Shown here piece by piece: positions 1 through 12,050 of a stretch of DNA of 64,000 bases (position 1 is the first letter of the stretch; every line of letters starts with the position of its first letter). The notes beneath the pieces were generated by a model. It made no database searches and was not told where the DNA came from. It worked only from the letters and a program-made list of their open reading frames with translations. This stretch comes from Chalara sp. BL73. Lineage: Eukaryota > Ascomycota > Leotiomycetes > Helotiales. The stretch is from contig CAKJVC010000147.1 in the NCBI GenBank assembly GCA_918026815.1, positions 186,001 to 250,000 of the forward strand. The letters run 5' to 3'. The translations under genes were made by a program, and so were the position numbers.

Positions 1-661
1 CGAGAGCAAGTGGGATAGCAACGGGAACGGCAACGCTGACAGCATTTGTTGGAACGACAGAAGGTATGGGAGTAGGCTGGCAGGCAAGTTTTGGCCGTTT
101 TCTTGAACGTTTGCTCGTTGTAGCACCCGTTGAGCGAGGCGCGAGACGGGGGTGAGGATGTGAGGGAACCACGAGAGCCGGAGCAGTCTCAACAACAGGA
201 TCCACAAGAGTGACTCTTGAGGAAGCCTTCAGAACGGATTGTAGTTGCTGCTGATGAGATTCTTGTCGAAGCCGAAGCGGTGGTGGTGATCCAAACTCGA
301 GACACCTGGGAATCGCAAGAGCGATCTTGGGAGAAAGTGTCGAATGCGGAGAGAGGGTTGATGATGGAAGGCTTGGAGGAGAAACTGGTGACTCGGGTTT
401 CTTTTCGGCTGGCTGGAGACTGCTGCATGGAGAAGTAGGAGTGAGGTTGATCGAATTCCAGGAAACTGAATTGCCGTTAAGGTAAGCGCCGGCAACCAGA
501 ATGGCGATGATGGCCAAGGGGATGAGTATAGACATGACGCTGCTGACGATTCTTGGCTCTGTCGGTGCGCTGGCGATGTCAACAGTTGGTGCACGATGGG
601 GATGGTCAATTCCCAAAGATGTAAAAGAAAGGAGCTCAGTGAATAGTGAAAACAAAGACAT
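1..661 (-). CDS. Pro/Ser-rich single-pass membrane protein, 3' end off window
   Basis: The reading frame is open from an ATG at 661 (or an internal ATG at 535) to the left edge without a stop, giving at least 220 residues. One clear hydrophobic segment lies at about residues 43-63 (core ILIPLAIIAILVAGAYL), preceded by a short polar N-terminus. After it the chain is rich in Pro, Ser and Thr, with a basic patch (SKRSRKRPK) near the edge. This looks like a signal-anchor protein with a long disordered tail. I do not recognise a family. The 661 start adds a 42-residue leader, while the 535 start would put the hydrophobic stretch at the N-terminus, so the start is undecided. Codon phase is uninterrupted, but introns upstream cannot be excluded. 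Confidence 0.5.
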   Translation of the reverse strand, partial: MSLFSLFTELLSFTSLGIDHPHRAPTVDIASAPTEPRIVSSVMSILIPLAIIAILVAGAYLNGNSVSWNSINLTPTSPCSSLQPAEKKPESPVSPPSLPSSTLSPHSTLSPKIALAIPRCLEFGSPPPLRLRQESHQQQLQSVLKASSRVTLVDPVVETAPALVVPSHPHPRLAPRSTGATTSKRSRKRPKLACQPTPIPSVVPTNAVSVAVPVAIPLAL

Positions 662-2049
662 TGCAGATTGCTTTGAATGCGTATGTAGAAAGTAAAGTGT
701 GCTCTGTTCAAATGTATTTCTGATGGAGGGGAACAAGAAAAGAAAGGGAAAATGCCCTCAACAATCCATTGTGTAAAAATTTTATCACACCAAATACTAC
801 CTCACCGCCCGCAAATATGGAAGGAGCTCTTTTTTTAATCTGTTATACACGGGGCTGGCTTCACCCAGGCAACGTTACGAAATAAATATAGGTTTTCTAA
901 AAGGACGCCTTTGTCCTTACAAACCATAGAGAGTAATCAGGACTCGACACCTTTCACGCACCATTGCAGGCAGAGATTTTGGATTGCCAGCATAATTATT
1001 CATATGTTCGAGAAGCATGGAATAGGAGCTTCAACACACGGTAGCAACCAGGTGATGTCAAGCATTTGGCTTCTCAAACATAAATGTATCGTCACTTACA
1101 TCCCCGAGCTAGACAGGAAGGCTAGACAACATTACATCTCGAAAGACGCATATCTAAAGATGCCAACCAATTTGAGCTGCAAGCAGGTACATTAAAATTA
1201 TGGCCTCAATGCAGCAAGCTACTAGACAATGCCAAGTTCCCTGGGACCACAGCTTTGAGGATTGGAACTTTGCTCTAAATGAAGTCTTGTACTTGAAGCA
1301 AACTAACATAGTCTACCATGTAATGACATCCTACCTTTGAGATGCAAAGCGTTCACGCTAGACTGAAGAGATGTTACTGCCTGCTCAATTATTCAGCCTC
1401 GACCCATGTTCATGATACATCTGCTGTTCAAATTTATGACATAAGGTTTGATGACTATGGTTTCCTTCAGCAGATTCTTTTACAAATTTCGCAAGCGATC
1501 GATCAAGGGTAATAATCTAGCAAGTTATGAGCTCAATAGGCCTCAGGTTAGCGTTATGCTCGAGTCGTGAACATACCGAGATTCAGATCCTTTCCTTTTA
1601 ATGGTCGGGGCTCACAACTCATACAACAAATCCATATCTCAGAAGAGCCCCCTACCTCGATTCCCATGTCGCTCTTACCACTCTCTAAAGGCGATAGGCA
1701 CAACGAGTGTGTTTTCGCCAAGTGCCGCAAGCCGGACCCTGGGAATAGGCTGTGGAAGAAGTGATCGTGCGGTTTCTTGAAGCTGTGAGCAGCTATCCAG
1801 GCATCTGCGAGGACCGCCACCGCATTCGTCGGAGCTGCTAGAAGATGTAGCATACCAAGTACGAAATCTCGAATGGATATAAGTGTCGTTAGAGTTAGGA
1901 CTTGGCGATGGAAGCAAAAGAAGGGCCATCTCGCTAGAGGCTCAGGGGGGCTTGGCATTTCACATCGTCGTCAAGATTTCAGAATACATTGCTTGATTAC
2001 CTTCTTATAAGCCTTAAACGGCAGATTAAGGTCAGAAGCGACAGAAACT
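662..2049. other. Intergenic stretch, no supported gene
   Basis: Only short overlapping frames without recognisable domains are present. A 134-codon minus-strand frame at 1554-1958 has no family match I can name and no partner exons. Confidence 0.5.
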
Positions 2050-2089
2050 CTCACATCATATTTCCATGGATAAGTTTCCATGATGTGAG
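2050..2089. repeat. 10-bp perfect inverted repeat upstream of thymidylate synthase
   Basis: Arms CTCACATCAT (2050-2059) and ATGATGTGAG (2080-2089) are perfect complements separated by 20 nt. It lies about 280 bp before the thymidylate synthase ATG. It could be a dimeric factor site or a DNA hairpin; its function is not known. Confidence 0.5.
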
Positions 2090-2303
2090 GAACGAAATCA
2101 CGTGCATCTGCCAATTCATGTCGTGCTCCAAGCATCAGAAAAGAAGGATATACTCCATGGACAAGTTCCTCGATAGGATTTGGAAGACACTCTCTGCATA
2201 TCTTTCAGTCATGAAATTTTTCTGGAAGTTCAGGAGAACGGCCGACGTTCTGCTGAGATTATAGCGAAGGATCGCGCTAGCGCCAAGTCGCCACTTCCAC
2301 TTT

Positions 2304-2309
2304 ACGCGT
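2304..2309. promoter_or_regulatory. MluI cell-cycle box (MCB, ACGCGT)
   Basis: A perfect ACGCGT lies 62 bp before the thymidylate synthase ATG, and a second GCGTC core follows at 2317-2321. In yeasts, MCB elements bound by MBF (Mbp1-Swi6) drive G1/S expression of the thymidylate synthase gene (CDC21). Position and sequence fit that role; binding here is inferred. Confidence 0.65.
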
Positions 2310-2370
2310 CTCCAGTCGCGTCAACCTCCTTCTCCCCGCACCAAATCAACAAATTTATAGCACAGCTACA

Positions 2371-3427
2371 ATGGCGCCTTCAATAGCAGAAGTTGATCCT
2401 TTGGCAGGTATCATATCACAGACGGTAAAAATTGAAGCTCCTGTCATCAAAGATGTCAACCATGAGGAGCACCAGTATCTCGACCTCGTCCGAGAAATCA
2501 TTGAGAATGGAGAGCACCGGCCAGATAGGTATGCTTAGACACCTCATTTGCAGCAGTCACTAATTTCCAGATAGAACTGGCACTGGAACTCGATCAATTT
2601 TTGCGCCTCGCCCTCTGAAATTCTCCTTGTCCGCCCCTGACGGAACTGCGATATTACCTCTCCTGACTACGAAACGCGTCGCCCTGAAGTCTGTCATTGG
2701 CGAGCTTCTCTGGTTCATTAAGGGCTCAACATCATCTAAGGAATTAAATAAGGATGGAATCACAATTTGGGACGGCAATGGATCCCTTGAGTTCTTGAAG
2801 TCGCGGAATTTCAACGAACCAGAGGAACGCAAAGAAGGCGACTTAGGGCCGGTCTATGGATTTCAGTGGCGGCACTTTGGAGCTAAATACGTCAATGCCG
2901 AGACAGATTATACTGGTCAGGGATTCGATCAACTTGCAGAGGTTGTTAACTTGTTGAGAGCCGATCCTTATAATCGACGGATCATTCTCAGCGCCTGGAA
3001 TCCAAAGGATACGGAGTTCATGGCATTGCCTCCTTGCCACATGTTCGCCCAATTCTATGTCTCATTTCCTAAAGGAGTAGATGGGAAGACAGGGAAAGGA
3101 AAGTTAGACTGCCAACTTTACCAGAGAAGCTGTGATATGGGTCTCGGAGTACCATTCAATATTGCGAGCTATGCGCTGCTGACACATATGTTGGCACATG
3201 TCTGCGATTTGGTTCCAGGCACATTTACACACACGATGGGAGACGCACATGTTTATATCAACCATATAGAAGCATTAGAGCTCCAGTTGACAAGGCAGCC
3301 AAGGACATTTCCCGGGCTTGAGATCAAGCGTGAAAAAGGAGGCTCAATTGATGGCTGGGAGCCAGCAGATTTCGTAGTCACAGGTTATACTCCCCATAAA
3401 ATCATCTCAATGAAGATGGCGGTGTAA
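2371..3427 (+). CDS. Thymidylate synthase
   Basis: Converts dUMP and methylene-tetrahydrofolate to dTMP and dihydrofolate. Two exons, 2371-2528 and 2575-3427, joined over a 46-nt GT-AG intron, give 336 residues; splicing at the nearer CAG (2570) would create a stop, so the acceptor at 2574 is chosen. Visible family features are the folate/dUMP core [13 protein letters not shown], the nucleophilic Cys at about residue 207 in ALPPCHMF, and the signature [20 protein letters not shown]. The C-terminus KMAV matches the short conserved tail that closes over the active site. The promoter carries an MCB element. It corresponds to yeast CDC21. Confidence 0.98.
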
Positions 3428-3791
3428 GGGAAGGCGGAGGTAGGCATTCTTGTACTGATAATTTTTTGAACATGGAAGATGGTTATACAATTACAGCCGC
3501 GGCTCAAAAGAGCCATGGATTATGTCAAAATGATCAATTAGGTTCCATCCCTTTTGGGGCATACTCAGCTCGGAATGCAAGGGCACTGCTTTGATTTGAC
3601 TGGATGTGGCATGAATTTCTTCGGCGCTTCTGCATGGCTGGCAGCCAATGAACAGCTGTGTGTGTTGGCTGATACCTTGGCCGTCCTTGATTGGTATGCA
3701 GCCTAATATTTCACTATGGTTTTCAATGATTCTGGGTATTCATGTTTCTACTGGATGATTACTAGCCTTTTTGTTCCGGTATCTTTTCTAT
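3428..3791. other. Intergenic, nothing recognised
   Basis: Spacer between the thymidylate synthase stop and the HET gene. No gene or repeat seen. Confidence 0.5.
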
Positions 3792-3809
3792 ATGCTGTAT
3801 AGCTGTGTA

Positions 3810-6086
3810 ATGGCTTTAGCCAAAAGTTTCGACGTTTTGTGTGCAACTTGCGCAGCTCTCTTCGACGAGACTGCGCTAGATTTACTTTCAGCATCCGAAC
3901 CTCTTGGACCATACGACGAGAATTTTTCTAATCAGCCTCATTTAAGTCTGAGGTCCTTACTAGCTTCAGCAAAAGAAGGATGTCATTTGTGTAGTCTGCT
4001 CTTCAATTGCATGGATTGTAATTATTGCCGTAGCCATCTAGGGCAAGCTGATTGTGAGAAGAGAACAGAGGCACTTTCCACAGAAGCAGAGGATATGGTC
4101 TTGTATACCTTTTTTACACCATCTAAATTGTCAATATATGGCTCTTACCGGGGTAAGCATCACACTTTAGCAGGTGACCTTCAAGTGTCGCAAGCGGTAG
4201 GAATCACCACATTATATCCGTGGCTTAGAGCTCTAGATGTCTGACAAGTTGCACCTAGGGATTTCGTGAGGTTGAGAATTTGATCAGAAGCCGGTCTATC
4301 ATAGCCAACACGTTTCACAAATCATATTTGGAAGACGTACTTCAGTGGACCAATTCTTGCTTGGCGAATCATACATTCTGTTCTGACTACTGGAAGCTCA
4401 CTTCCAATTACCGAAAGCTTCCAACCAGATTGTTGAATGTAGGCAGCAGTGTCAACGAGCTATCTATAGTCCTTCAGACAACAGAAGATCTCCCTCTGGA
4501 TACGCCGTATATGACGCTTAGCCATCGTTGGGGAAACAAAGATTTTATCTCATTGACGACAAAATCACTACAGTCACTCAAGACGGCCATAGCTATTTCT
4601 GAGCTACCACAAACCTTCAGAGATGCCGTGGATATGACACGCTATTGCGGAGTGCGCTACCTGTGGATCGACTCCCTTTGTATAATACAGGACTCGAGTG
4701 ACGACTGGGAGAAAGAGTCATCAGTGATGGGAGAAATCTACGCTCAGGCGCGCCTCAATATCGCTGCGGCAGCTGCAGCAGACGGAGACGGCGGTCTCCT
4801 CCATCGTACAAACTCTCGTAAGACAAACCCATGTATCGTCGATGTTCAAATGGATGATGCAAGATCATACGCTTTCATCTGCCACCTTCCCAATGTCTGG
4901 CAGGATAGTGCAGTAGCATCACCGCTTGGAAAGCGGGGATGGGTGCTCCAGGAGCGAATTCTGTCGCCGCGGATTGTGCGCATGGCAGCCGGGCAAATGT
5001 TTTGGGAATGCTGCCAGGAAAGGGCGGCTGAATTTCTGCCGCAAGGTAGCGTTTGGGGACCTGGTCAGAATCCAATGGATCTGCCGCCTGATATCCGGGC
5101 GGCCGATAAGCATGATCATGTGGAATTGCACAGGATGTGGTGGGGACTAGTTGTGGCTTACAGCAAGTGCTTCTTGACTTATCCTTCGGACAAGCTCCCT
5201 GCAATCTCTGGTTTGGCTCTTCGCACGTGCCATCAGCTAGATCTTACTGGTGGTGATTACCTTGCTGGTATCTGGAGGTCGACATTACCGGGAGGCCTAT
5301 TGTGGTTCACGCGGTGGAAGAACAAAAATTCAAGTAGCGATGTTCGCACAAAGCGTCGAGCTCCGTCATGTGAGAAACTTGGAAAAAATTTCAGACCCGT
5401 CTTCATAGAGAGGAGTCTCTCAACGCGAAAATCAAGTCCGGGGAGTTAGATCTTTCGGGATTGCTCTCTTGGCCTTCATATAACCTTCTTCCAGTGGAGG
5501 CTGCGCCTCTTTGATTCTATACATATACCTCCTCCCGCCTTGCTGAACGCCTGCTGAATCTCAAATAGGGTCGTGGTCATCCATTGACTACCCAATCGCC
5601 ATGCCGTCCGGAAATGGAACCTGCCACGCACATATTATATCCGCCACAATCTTCCCCTCTAGCTTTCCCCCGTTTGGACGCGTTCACGGAGGTGCTATCC
5701 AGATCCAAGCGCCTCTCATGGAAGTCAACATCGACCGCACAGCGCGCCCCAGGCATCTCGGATCCCCTTCCCACACCGCATCGAGCGCGACTCGCATCGT
5801 GACATTGAAATGGCACGACGTCATGTGGGACGACGCCGAAGCCGGTGGCGTGGAGGGAAATTTGGGCTTCTTGCTGTTTTACAGCAGGCTGACCGGAGAT
5901 GGGTATTTGGTGCTGGAGGGACTGGTGATTAAACGTAAAACCCCTGCCTGGAGGAGAGGCGTGTTTGGAAGAGTGTAAGTATGAGCCCTCTCGTGGCAGA
6001 AACCCCCTCCCCTTCCCTTTCTCCGGGAGCGACATTCATATAAGGGGTTTTTTGCTCTCAGGACATCTATGTACCTGTACTCTTGA
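3810..6086 (+). CDS. HET-domain (heterokaryon incompatibility) protein
   Basis: Proposed exons are 3810-4196, 4259-5369, 5569-5974 and 6062-6086, which keep phase throughout and give 642 residues. An in-frame ATG at 3792 is an alternative start. The N-terminal part has the usual CATC and GCHLCSLL cysteines. The HET domain spans about residues 211-305: it opens with TPYMTLSHRWG, continues through LPQTFRDAVDMTRYCGVRYLWIDSLCIIQD (quoted as motif blocks LPQTFRDAV and RYLWIDSLCIIQD) and ends IAAAAAADGDGGLL. The C-terminal part has RRAPSWSWSSID, formed exactly across the third intron, and PFGRVHGGAIQI, both typical of the family. HET proteins trigger programmed death after fusion of unlike hyphae, and many have unknown partners. 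The first intron (donor GTAGGA, branch-like CTGAC) is the least certain; if it is wrong, the gene has a frameshift near 4240. Confidence 0.85.
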
Positions 6087-6956
6087 AGCTTGTCCTCTAA
6101 GTGAATTGCTCTTGGCATCGCTTTCATCCTGTCCAAACATTGCTGGATCAGTGAGCTGACTCCGACACCCCTGATACACAGCGGCTATATTTGGTGGAAG
6201 GTCGAAAGGTCTAATACTTTTGTTCAGCAGGCGACGAGGAAGGATAACTTGGATGAGGCCTGGTACCTGGGGTGTGATGGAGAGCGAGGTTTTGTGGTTG
6301 AACTGATTTGAGACGGTAACGCTTCCATCCATTTGTTTTGCTGCAGCCTGACAGACGGATGAGAGGAGCTGGTGATGACGAATTAAGCGACAAACAATTA
6401 TAAAATAGTCATAGGCTTGTAACAAAAATTGGAAAGCCGTAAGCATTAGACGTTAAATATCTTGGAAAGCGGGATGCTAGCTAGCATTTGGTGAGACATC
6501 TTCCAAAGACTGCTGAGATGTGCCTACATTGATTGTTACGTGGATATGAATAACCCTTGAATCAGCAACGACTTTGAAATTTTGTCTGTTTAAATGTAAC
6601 ATCGTTCATTAGCAATCTGATGGGCTCTCAGCGATTTAGAATAGCATATTCATAAATGATGGAGCAACTATGGAACTGGGCAAATCAGGATTGTGTTGGA
6701 TATGCTAAGAGGTAGTGAAATTTATTCTTATGAGAGATATATATATTTTGGCTACCTCTATTGTGAATGGCTTTGAAGCCGTCCTGTATATATACCACCA
6801 TATCATGCAATTTTCTACGCCTGAAGTGAATATCTTCTACCTGTGTAAATAAAGCGATTTATGTTCCCCATCCACTCAGTTAAAGGGTATCACTGCATTC
6901 GAACCCACAAAAAGAACGTTGTACCGTCGGGCATGCGACATCTGCCAGAGATCTAC
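6087..6956. other. AT-rich intergenic region between convergent genes
   Basis: This lies between the 3' ends of the HET gene and CHO2. Apart from shared 3'-UTR space I see no gene, repeat or RNA. Confidence 0.5.
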
Positions 6957-9900
6957 CTACTCAAGTCGAACGTTGACCACTTTCCATTTCAAAATTTCTC
7001 TCCTGTAGGCGTTGATGTCCCCTTTGAGTGAGACATGCTGTATGGAGCTAAACAAATTGTCAGGATCTTGCTGTGGACAAATGGAAATAGGAAAGGACAG
7101 AAACTTACCCAACACCTGCTTTGCATTACATATCCTCCACGCAAGATTCTTAACATTTCCATCCGCAAGCACGACTCCGGGAGCGAATTCTATACCAAAC
7201 ATCTGATGCACCGCAAACACAACCCGTTTCGCATACTTGCTGTCCCTCTCGACTAGGCTGCCGAAACTCTCTTCCACGGTATTAGGCGCGATTTCTGGAT
7301 CTCGGTCAAAGCAGTTCCTGACAACAGGCAGAAGAGCATTTTCTACTGCGGTGCGAATGAGGCCATTTGAGTCTTCATCCACGTCTTCTTCGTCGAAGCG
7401 GCCAATTCGGACTTCGAAGGGAAGCGAGATTGCCATAACGTTGTGCTTCCCGTCGTGGTGATACCGGAACTCAAAGACTCCTTGTGTCCAAAAGAGCTTA
7501 TCGCCCTCAAAAACCATCTCTCCTTGCACGTAGTCATAGGTCGTGCCGTCCTCACGCTTTGCTCCAGAGACGAGCTGGTCAGAGACAAGGATTCCATTGT
7601 CAGCCGAATCTTCGTATTTCTTAGGCACTGTAGGAACCCAGCGTCTTGCGGAAGAAACACTTGTTATGTCTCGCGAAGCATTGTCAGCGACCATATATAG
7701 ACCGACCCAGTCGGCTTTGCTGTGAGAAACTGATGCTGTCCATTTAACTTTGATGGGAGCTCCATATTCGAACATCAAAGGCGTGTATTTGTCGGTCCGT
7801 TCCTGTGGGAAACGTGCCTCTTGGCCTTCTTTCGAGAAAGCTCGGCGGATGGCGGACGCGGAAGAGGCGACGCCTTCAATAGTGATAGAGTAGTCTCGGG
7901 GATTCAGACCGGCCAGATCAGGGCTTAGGCGAGTGAGGGTTATGCGTGCTGGGTATTGGCTGAAGAGAGCAGTAGTATCCCGGACAATGGTCTGGACTCC
8001 CGCTGCGAATTTTGGACGAGCCGCATCGAGGAATTCTTCGACGAAGTGGGTGGTTTCGCCCAAGACTTTGTCCACACTTCCTTGCCATTTCTTTAGAGGT
8101 GGTGGTAGAGATTTGCGAATGTTTTTCGTGAGTCCAGCTTCTGGTCTGAGATTTCTACCATAAAGCTTCTGCATATGTGGTTTTTCGACCATTTGAATGA
8201 ACCCTAGAGTCAACATATGGGTAAGAAGTGCGAGAAAGAAAATTGCTCTGCTTCCGGTAATAAGAACTGCCCCCCAGATACCGGCCAGCCCAATTATGCG
8301 TTCGGGATTGTTAAGGTAGCGGTAGATGCCACTATAGGTGAGCTTTGGAGCATGATCAAAGAAGAAGTCACCAAAGAACCACCCAAACTCGCCTAGAGAC
8401 TCATAGACACTGATGGCTGTCCAGGTCTGGAGACACACAAAACTAATGCCTAAAACATGTCTCAAAAGCGCGAGCCCATATGTCCACTCTGCATGAGAAG
8501 GAACGGTGTACATCTTCCAAGCTGCAGCAATAAAACTGGCATAACACATAACCATGCTCATATGATACATTCCTTTCCATTGTCTCCATGCTTCTTCAGC
8601 AGTTTCGCCATATTTGATGAAATGTCTAGTCCATGTCTTTTTGTTCGATTGTCGGTTGAGCATAATACCCAATCCAACAGTATACCACAATCGGCAAACA
8701 ACGGCATTCAAGACGAATAGGAATTGGAAGAGTGGTGTTGATGGTGTGAAGAATGTAAGCAGGCCCACATGTACCTGCAGGAGCAGAACGGAAATATCCG
8801 TTGTACGGTAGAAATCAATATTTTCTAAGCCCATCAGGTTATGGACGGTTGAGGGTTGCTTTGGAATGGTTGGGGACTGAGAGAAAAGCTCATCAGCTGG
8901 CGCATGGTATTCGATGCCTTCTTTACGCGCAGCAGATGCATTTGCATGTGCAAAGTCGCTAGGGGTCGGGATAGGCCCTCGTTTTCTAGGAGGTGGGGGA
9001 TTGTACGTCTTTTCTATATGTGGATTTTCGACGTAGACGAGAAATATGAACTGGGCCACGTGTGCAACGATCGAGATGAACAGCACGCTATAGCTCGCGG
9101 CCATCATCGAAATACCGTAGTACCCGGCATAGCCAATTGAGTACATAGGGTGCGGTGCCATCTCAAAGACTCCGTCGAACGTCAATTCTTGGTCAATGAG
9201 ATAAAAGAAATCTCCCCAGTACCATGCGTAATCTTTCACTACTCGATGAGCATCGAGTTTGACCCAGAGGTTGAAACCAACGAGAACTACGCCAGCGACC
9301 CAACGAGCGAGAGTCATAGCGAAACCTTCTCCTACTGGACGACCTGAACAAGCGATTGCAAAGAGACAGTAAGATGTGAAATCACACATCAGAATCAAGT
9401 CCACGACCCTTCTGAAAACTAACCATGTATTATATTCGATTGGAGCTTCTTCAAACGTATAGTCTTTTGGAATCTTGGTCTCTAGTTCACTCTTGATCAA
9501 CTTGTAGAGCCATGGTCTAGGGTTTCTTCCGCTTTTGGGATTTTCGAATAGATCCCATCTTTTAGCCCATGTCACTAATCTTCGGTGGTGCGATTGTATA
9601 TGAAGCAGCCAGCCGATTCCTATGTTGTAACACCCGCGCCAGAATAGAAACAATACTGCTAAAATGGGCTGTTTCAACGAAGCTGGCAGGTAGTAAAGAG
9701 CTGCAATATGAATGGCAAGTATGGCTAAAACTATCAGGTCGGACAAATTCTTGGGTTGTCGAGGATCAAGAAGCTGTGACACCATGTCATGGGTCTGTGG
9801 AACAGTAAAAACTAGAAAGAATACAAATCAGCCAGAGATTCTGCACAGCAAGTAGTGGCGACTCACTGCTCCCATCTGGAGTTCTGCCAAAGGTCTTCTG

Positions 9901-10014
9901 TTCCTTTTCCTTGTCGATTTCCTGGGCTGATATGGCGCTGCCGTTGACAGAAGCACTTTTTGGGTAAGCTTTTCTTCCCCGCAGACCTTCACATTCTGGA
10001 ATTGAAGAGTTCAT
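6957..10014 (-). CDS. CHO2: Phosphatidylethanolamine N-methyltransferase
   Basis: Catalyses the first S-adenosylmethionine-dependent methylation of phosphatidylethanolamine on the way to phosphatidylcholine, in the ER membrane. Exon 1 is 10014-9867 and exon 2 is 9811-6957; the 54-nt intron joins them into about 1000 residues. The N-terminus reads KTFGRTPDG, then [16 protein letters not shown] across the junction, as in other fungal Cho2 proteins. Two tandem PEMT units are visible: one with [20 protein letters not shown] and [16 protein letters not shown], the second with [22 protein letters not shown] and [14 protein letters not shown] (each quoted in part). Many membrane segments precede a soluble C-terminal region. 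A GTAAGT...CACAG segment of 38 nt near the 3' end (around 7070-7110) could be a last intron, which would give a shorter C-terminus; left unspliced here. It is divergent from NBP35 across about 1 kb. Confidence 0.96.
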
Positions 10015-11018
10015 TTTGAGGGTCCCGGGAGTTGAGTCCCGTTTTGATAAATCGTTGAGGATTCTGGTTTCAATCCCACCTTGAGTATGAGTCCTAATTG
10101 TTTTGTTCTCTCTGCGAGATACTCCAGCTGGTGACTATGAATCAGGGGAGCGAAGACGTATGTATAGTGAGAAATTTGCAGCAGCCATGTGCTCCCTCCA
10201 ACTGGCAGGGAATTTTGAGTGCCTTGCCTTTGTGTTTCTGTGCGTGGGGAAGCAATTCGCAAACGTATTTGAGAGAAATGCCGCTAAGATGGGATTGTGG
10301 ATATTCCAAGGATTGTCAATGAGCTTGACAGGCCAATAAGACTATTTGCACATGCTTTCGCACTGGGCGAATTGCATATGTTGTACCCTCACGGACTGAG
10401 CTGGCTGGGTTCGATTGCAGCGAGGAGAAAGTTGGTCCTAGAAAGATGTGACGTGATGTGGGATATATATTAAGAATTGGTAACAGGTTGTATCATCATT
10501 GGAAAGACCGATTTTGTGACTACAACAAGCCTTGGGATAGGGTTGAAAGAATGGTAATGACCGTTATTAGCACAATCGCAGAGTGAGGTTATTCAAATTA
10601 GCGTGTAGCAGTTAGTACAAATGCTGTCTGCAATACGAAGTACTGACCGTACTTTGTGCACAATTATTATTTGATGTGCATGGGCTACACCGACGGAAAG
10701 CGGGTGTTGAGGGTCTGAAGAGGGAAATTTGGACAGTGGCTCGGCTCTGGGCTGCACCTACCACATCTGCATCTGCATTTTCAAACCCGCAATCCCGTCA
10801 TCGGACCTCACAAAGCCTCACCGCCTGCCTGATCCGGCATAACCCCCACCATGCACTTTGTACTGTCCAACCGCCGCTTTTACTGTCCAAAAATCGATGC
10901 TTGGAAATCTACCAGTCTGCTTGGTAAAGCAAAATTGCTACCCCATTATCCCCCTCCCTTTCCAACCTCAGGGTAATTGGGCCCTCTTCGAAACTGCACC
11001 CTTCCGGATACCAGTATC
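10015..11018. other. Divergent promoter region CHO2/NBP35
   Basis: About 1 kb between two outward-facing genes, so it should hold both promoters and 5' UTRs. It is pyrimidine-rich near 10,800-10,980. No coding frame is convincing. Confidence 0.55.
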
Positions 11019-12050
11019 ATGGCCCCTTCTCTTGAAGCTGGCCCCGAATCAGTCCAAGACGTTCTCTCGAATCCCCTCAAAGCCGCACCTAAACTCGTTG
11101 CTCCCGAGCCAGAACACTGTCCAGGTCCAGAATCTGAAGCTGCAGGAAAAGCAGATTCCTGCGCAGGATGTCCAAATCAAGCAATATGTGCCTCTGCGCC
11201 AAAGGGGCCAGACCCCGATATACCTGTCATAACCGCGCGCTTGGCTGGAATTAAGCACAAGGTTCTGATTTTGTCAGGGAAAGGTGGCGTGGGAAAGAGC
11301 ACCTTCACCTCTTTACTGGCGCATGCCTTCGCTCAGAATCCTGATAGTATGGTAGGAATCATGGATACCGACATCACTGGACCGAGTATACCAAAGATGA
11401 TGGGCGTGGAGAACGAGAAGATACATACATATAGTGGTGGATGGACTCCAGTTTGGGTGGCAGACAATTTATCCGTCATGAGCATACAGTTCATGCTGCC
11501 AAACAAAGATGATGCTATAATCTGGAGAGGCCCGAAGAAGAACGGAATGATAAAACAATTTCTGAGGGATGTTGAATGGGGAGAGATGGACTTTTTACTT
11601 GTCGACACGCCCCCTGGGACTAGCGACGAACATCTAAGTGTCAACTCATTTCTAAAAGAGAGTGGAATCGACGGTGCCGTCATGTTGACGACTCCTCAAG
11701 AAGTTGCGCTTCTTGATGTGCGGAAAGAGATCGATTTCTGTAGGAAAGCGGGGATCAAGGTTTTGGGCCTTGTTGAGAACATGTCTGGCTTCGTATGCCC
11801 GAAGTGTACCCACGAAAGTCAAATATTTCAAGCCACAACCGGCGGTGGGAGAGCTCTGGCGAAAGAGATGAACATTCCATTTCTTGGCGCGGTACCGCTA
11901 GATCCTCGAATAGGCATGGCAAGTGACTATGGGGAGAGCTTCTTCGATTCTTGGCCAGACAGCCCTGCTTGCACAGCTTTGAAAGGAGTGGTAAGAAGAG
12001 TTGGTGAAGAACTGGGCCTCGAAGCAGCTACTGTTTTGCCTGAAGATTGA
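11019..12050 (+). CDS. NBP35: Cytosolic Fe-S cluster assembly scaffold ATPase
   Basis: P-loop NTPase scaffold of the cytosolic iron-sulfur assembly (CIA) pathway, acting with Cfd1 to build [4Fe-4S] clusters. A single exon of 343 residues starts at the first good ATG (11019). The N-terminus carries the Nbp35-specific ferredoxin-like motif C-x13-C-x2-C-x5-C (from EHC to QAIC), which Cfd1 lacks. The deviant Walker A is [13 protein letters not shown], Walker B is [13 protein letters not shown], and the shared cluster-binding CPKC lies near residue 265. The length fits the family. The essential nature of the gene is known from yeast; nothing here suggests change. Confidence 0.97.
   Translation: MAPSLEAGPESVQDVLSNPLKAAPKLVAPEPEHCPGPESEAAGKADSCAGCPNQAICASAPKGPDPDIPVITARLAGIKHKVLILSGKGGVGKSTFTSLLAHAFAQNPDSMVGIMDTDITGPSIPKMMGVENEKIHTYSGGWTPVWVADNLSVMSIQFMLPNKDDAIIWRGPKKNGMIKQFLRDVEWGEMDFLLVDTPPGTSDEHLSVNSFLKESGIDGAVMLTTPQEVALLDVRKEIDFCRKAGIKVLGLVENMSGFVCPKCTHESQIFQATTGGGRALAKEMNIPFLGAVPLDPRIGMASDYGESFFDSWPDSPACTALKGVVRRVGEELGLEAATVLPED

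Noticed and set aside
1554..1958. 134-codon minus-strand frame with a hydrophobic stretch
   Set aside because: No conserved motif, no flanking exons with good splice sites, and equally long frames occur in the other phases.
4197..4280. Frameshift making the HET gene a pseudogene
   Set aside because: A 62-nt intron (4197-4258) with a CTGAC branch site restores frame, and all later joins are in phase and conserved.
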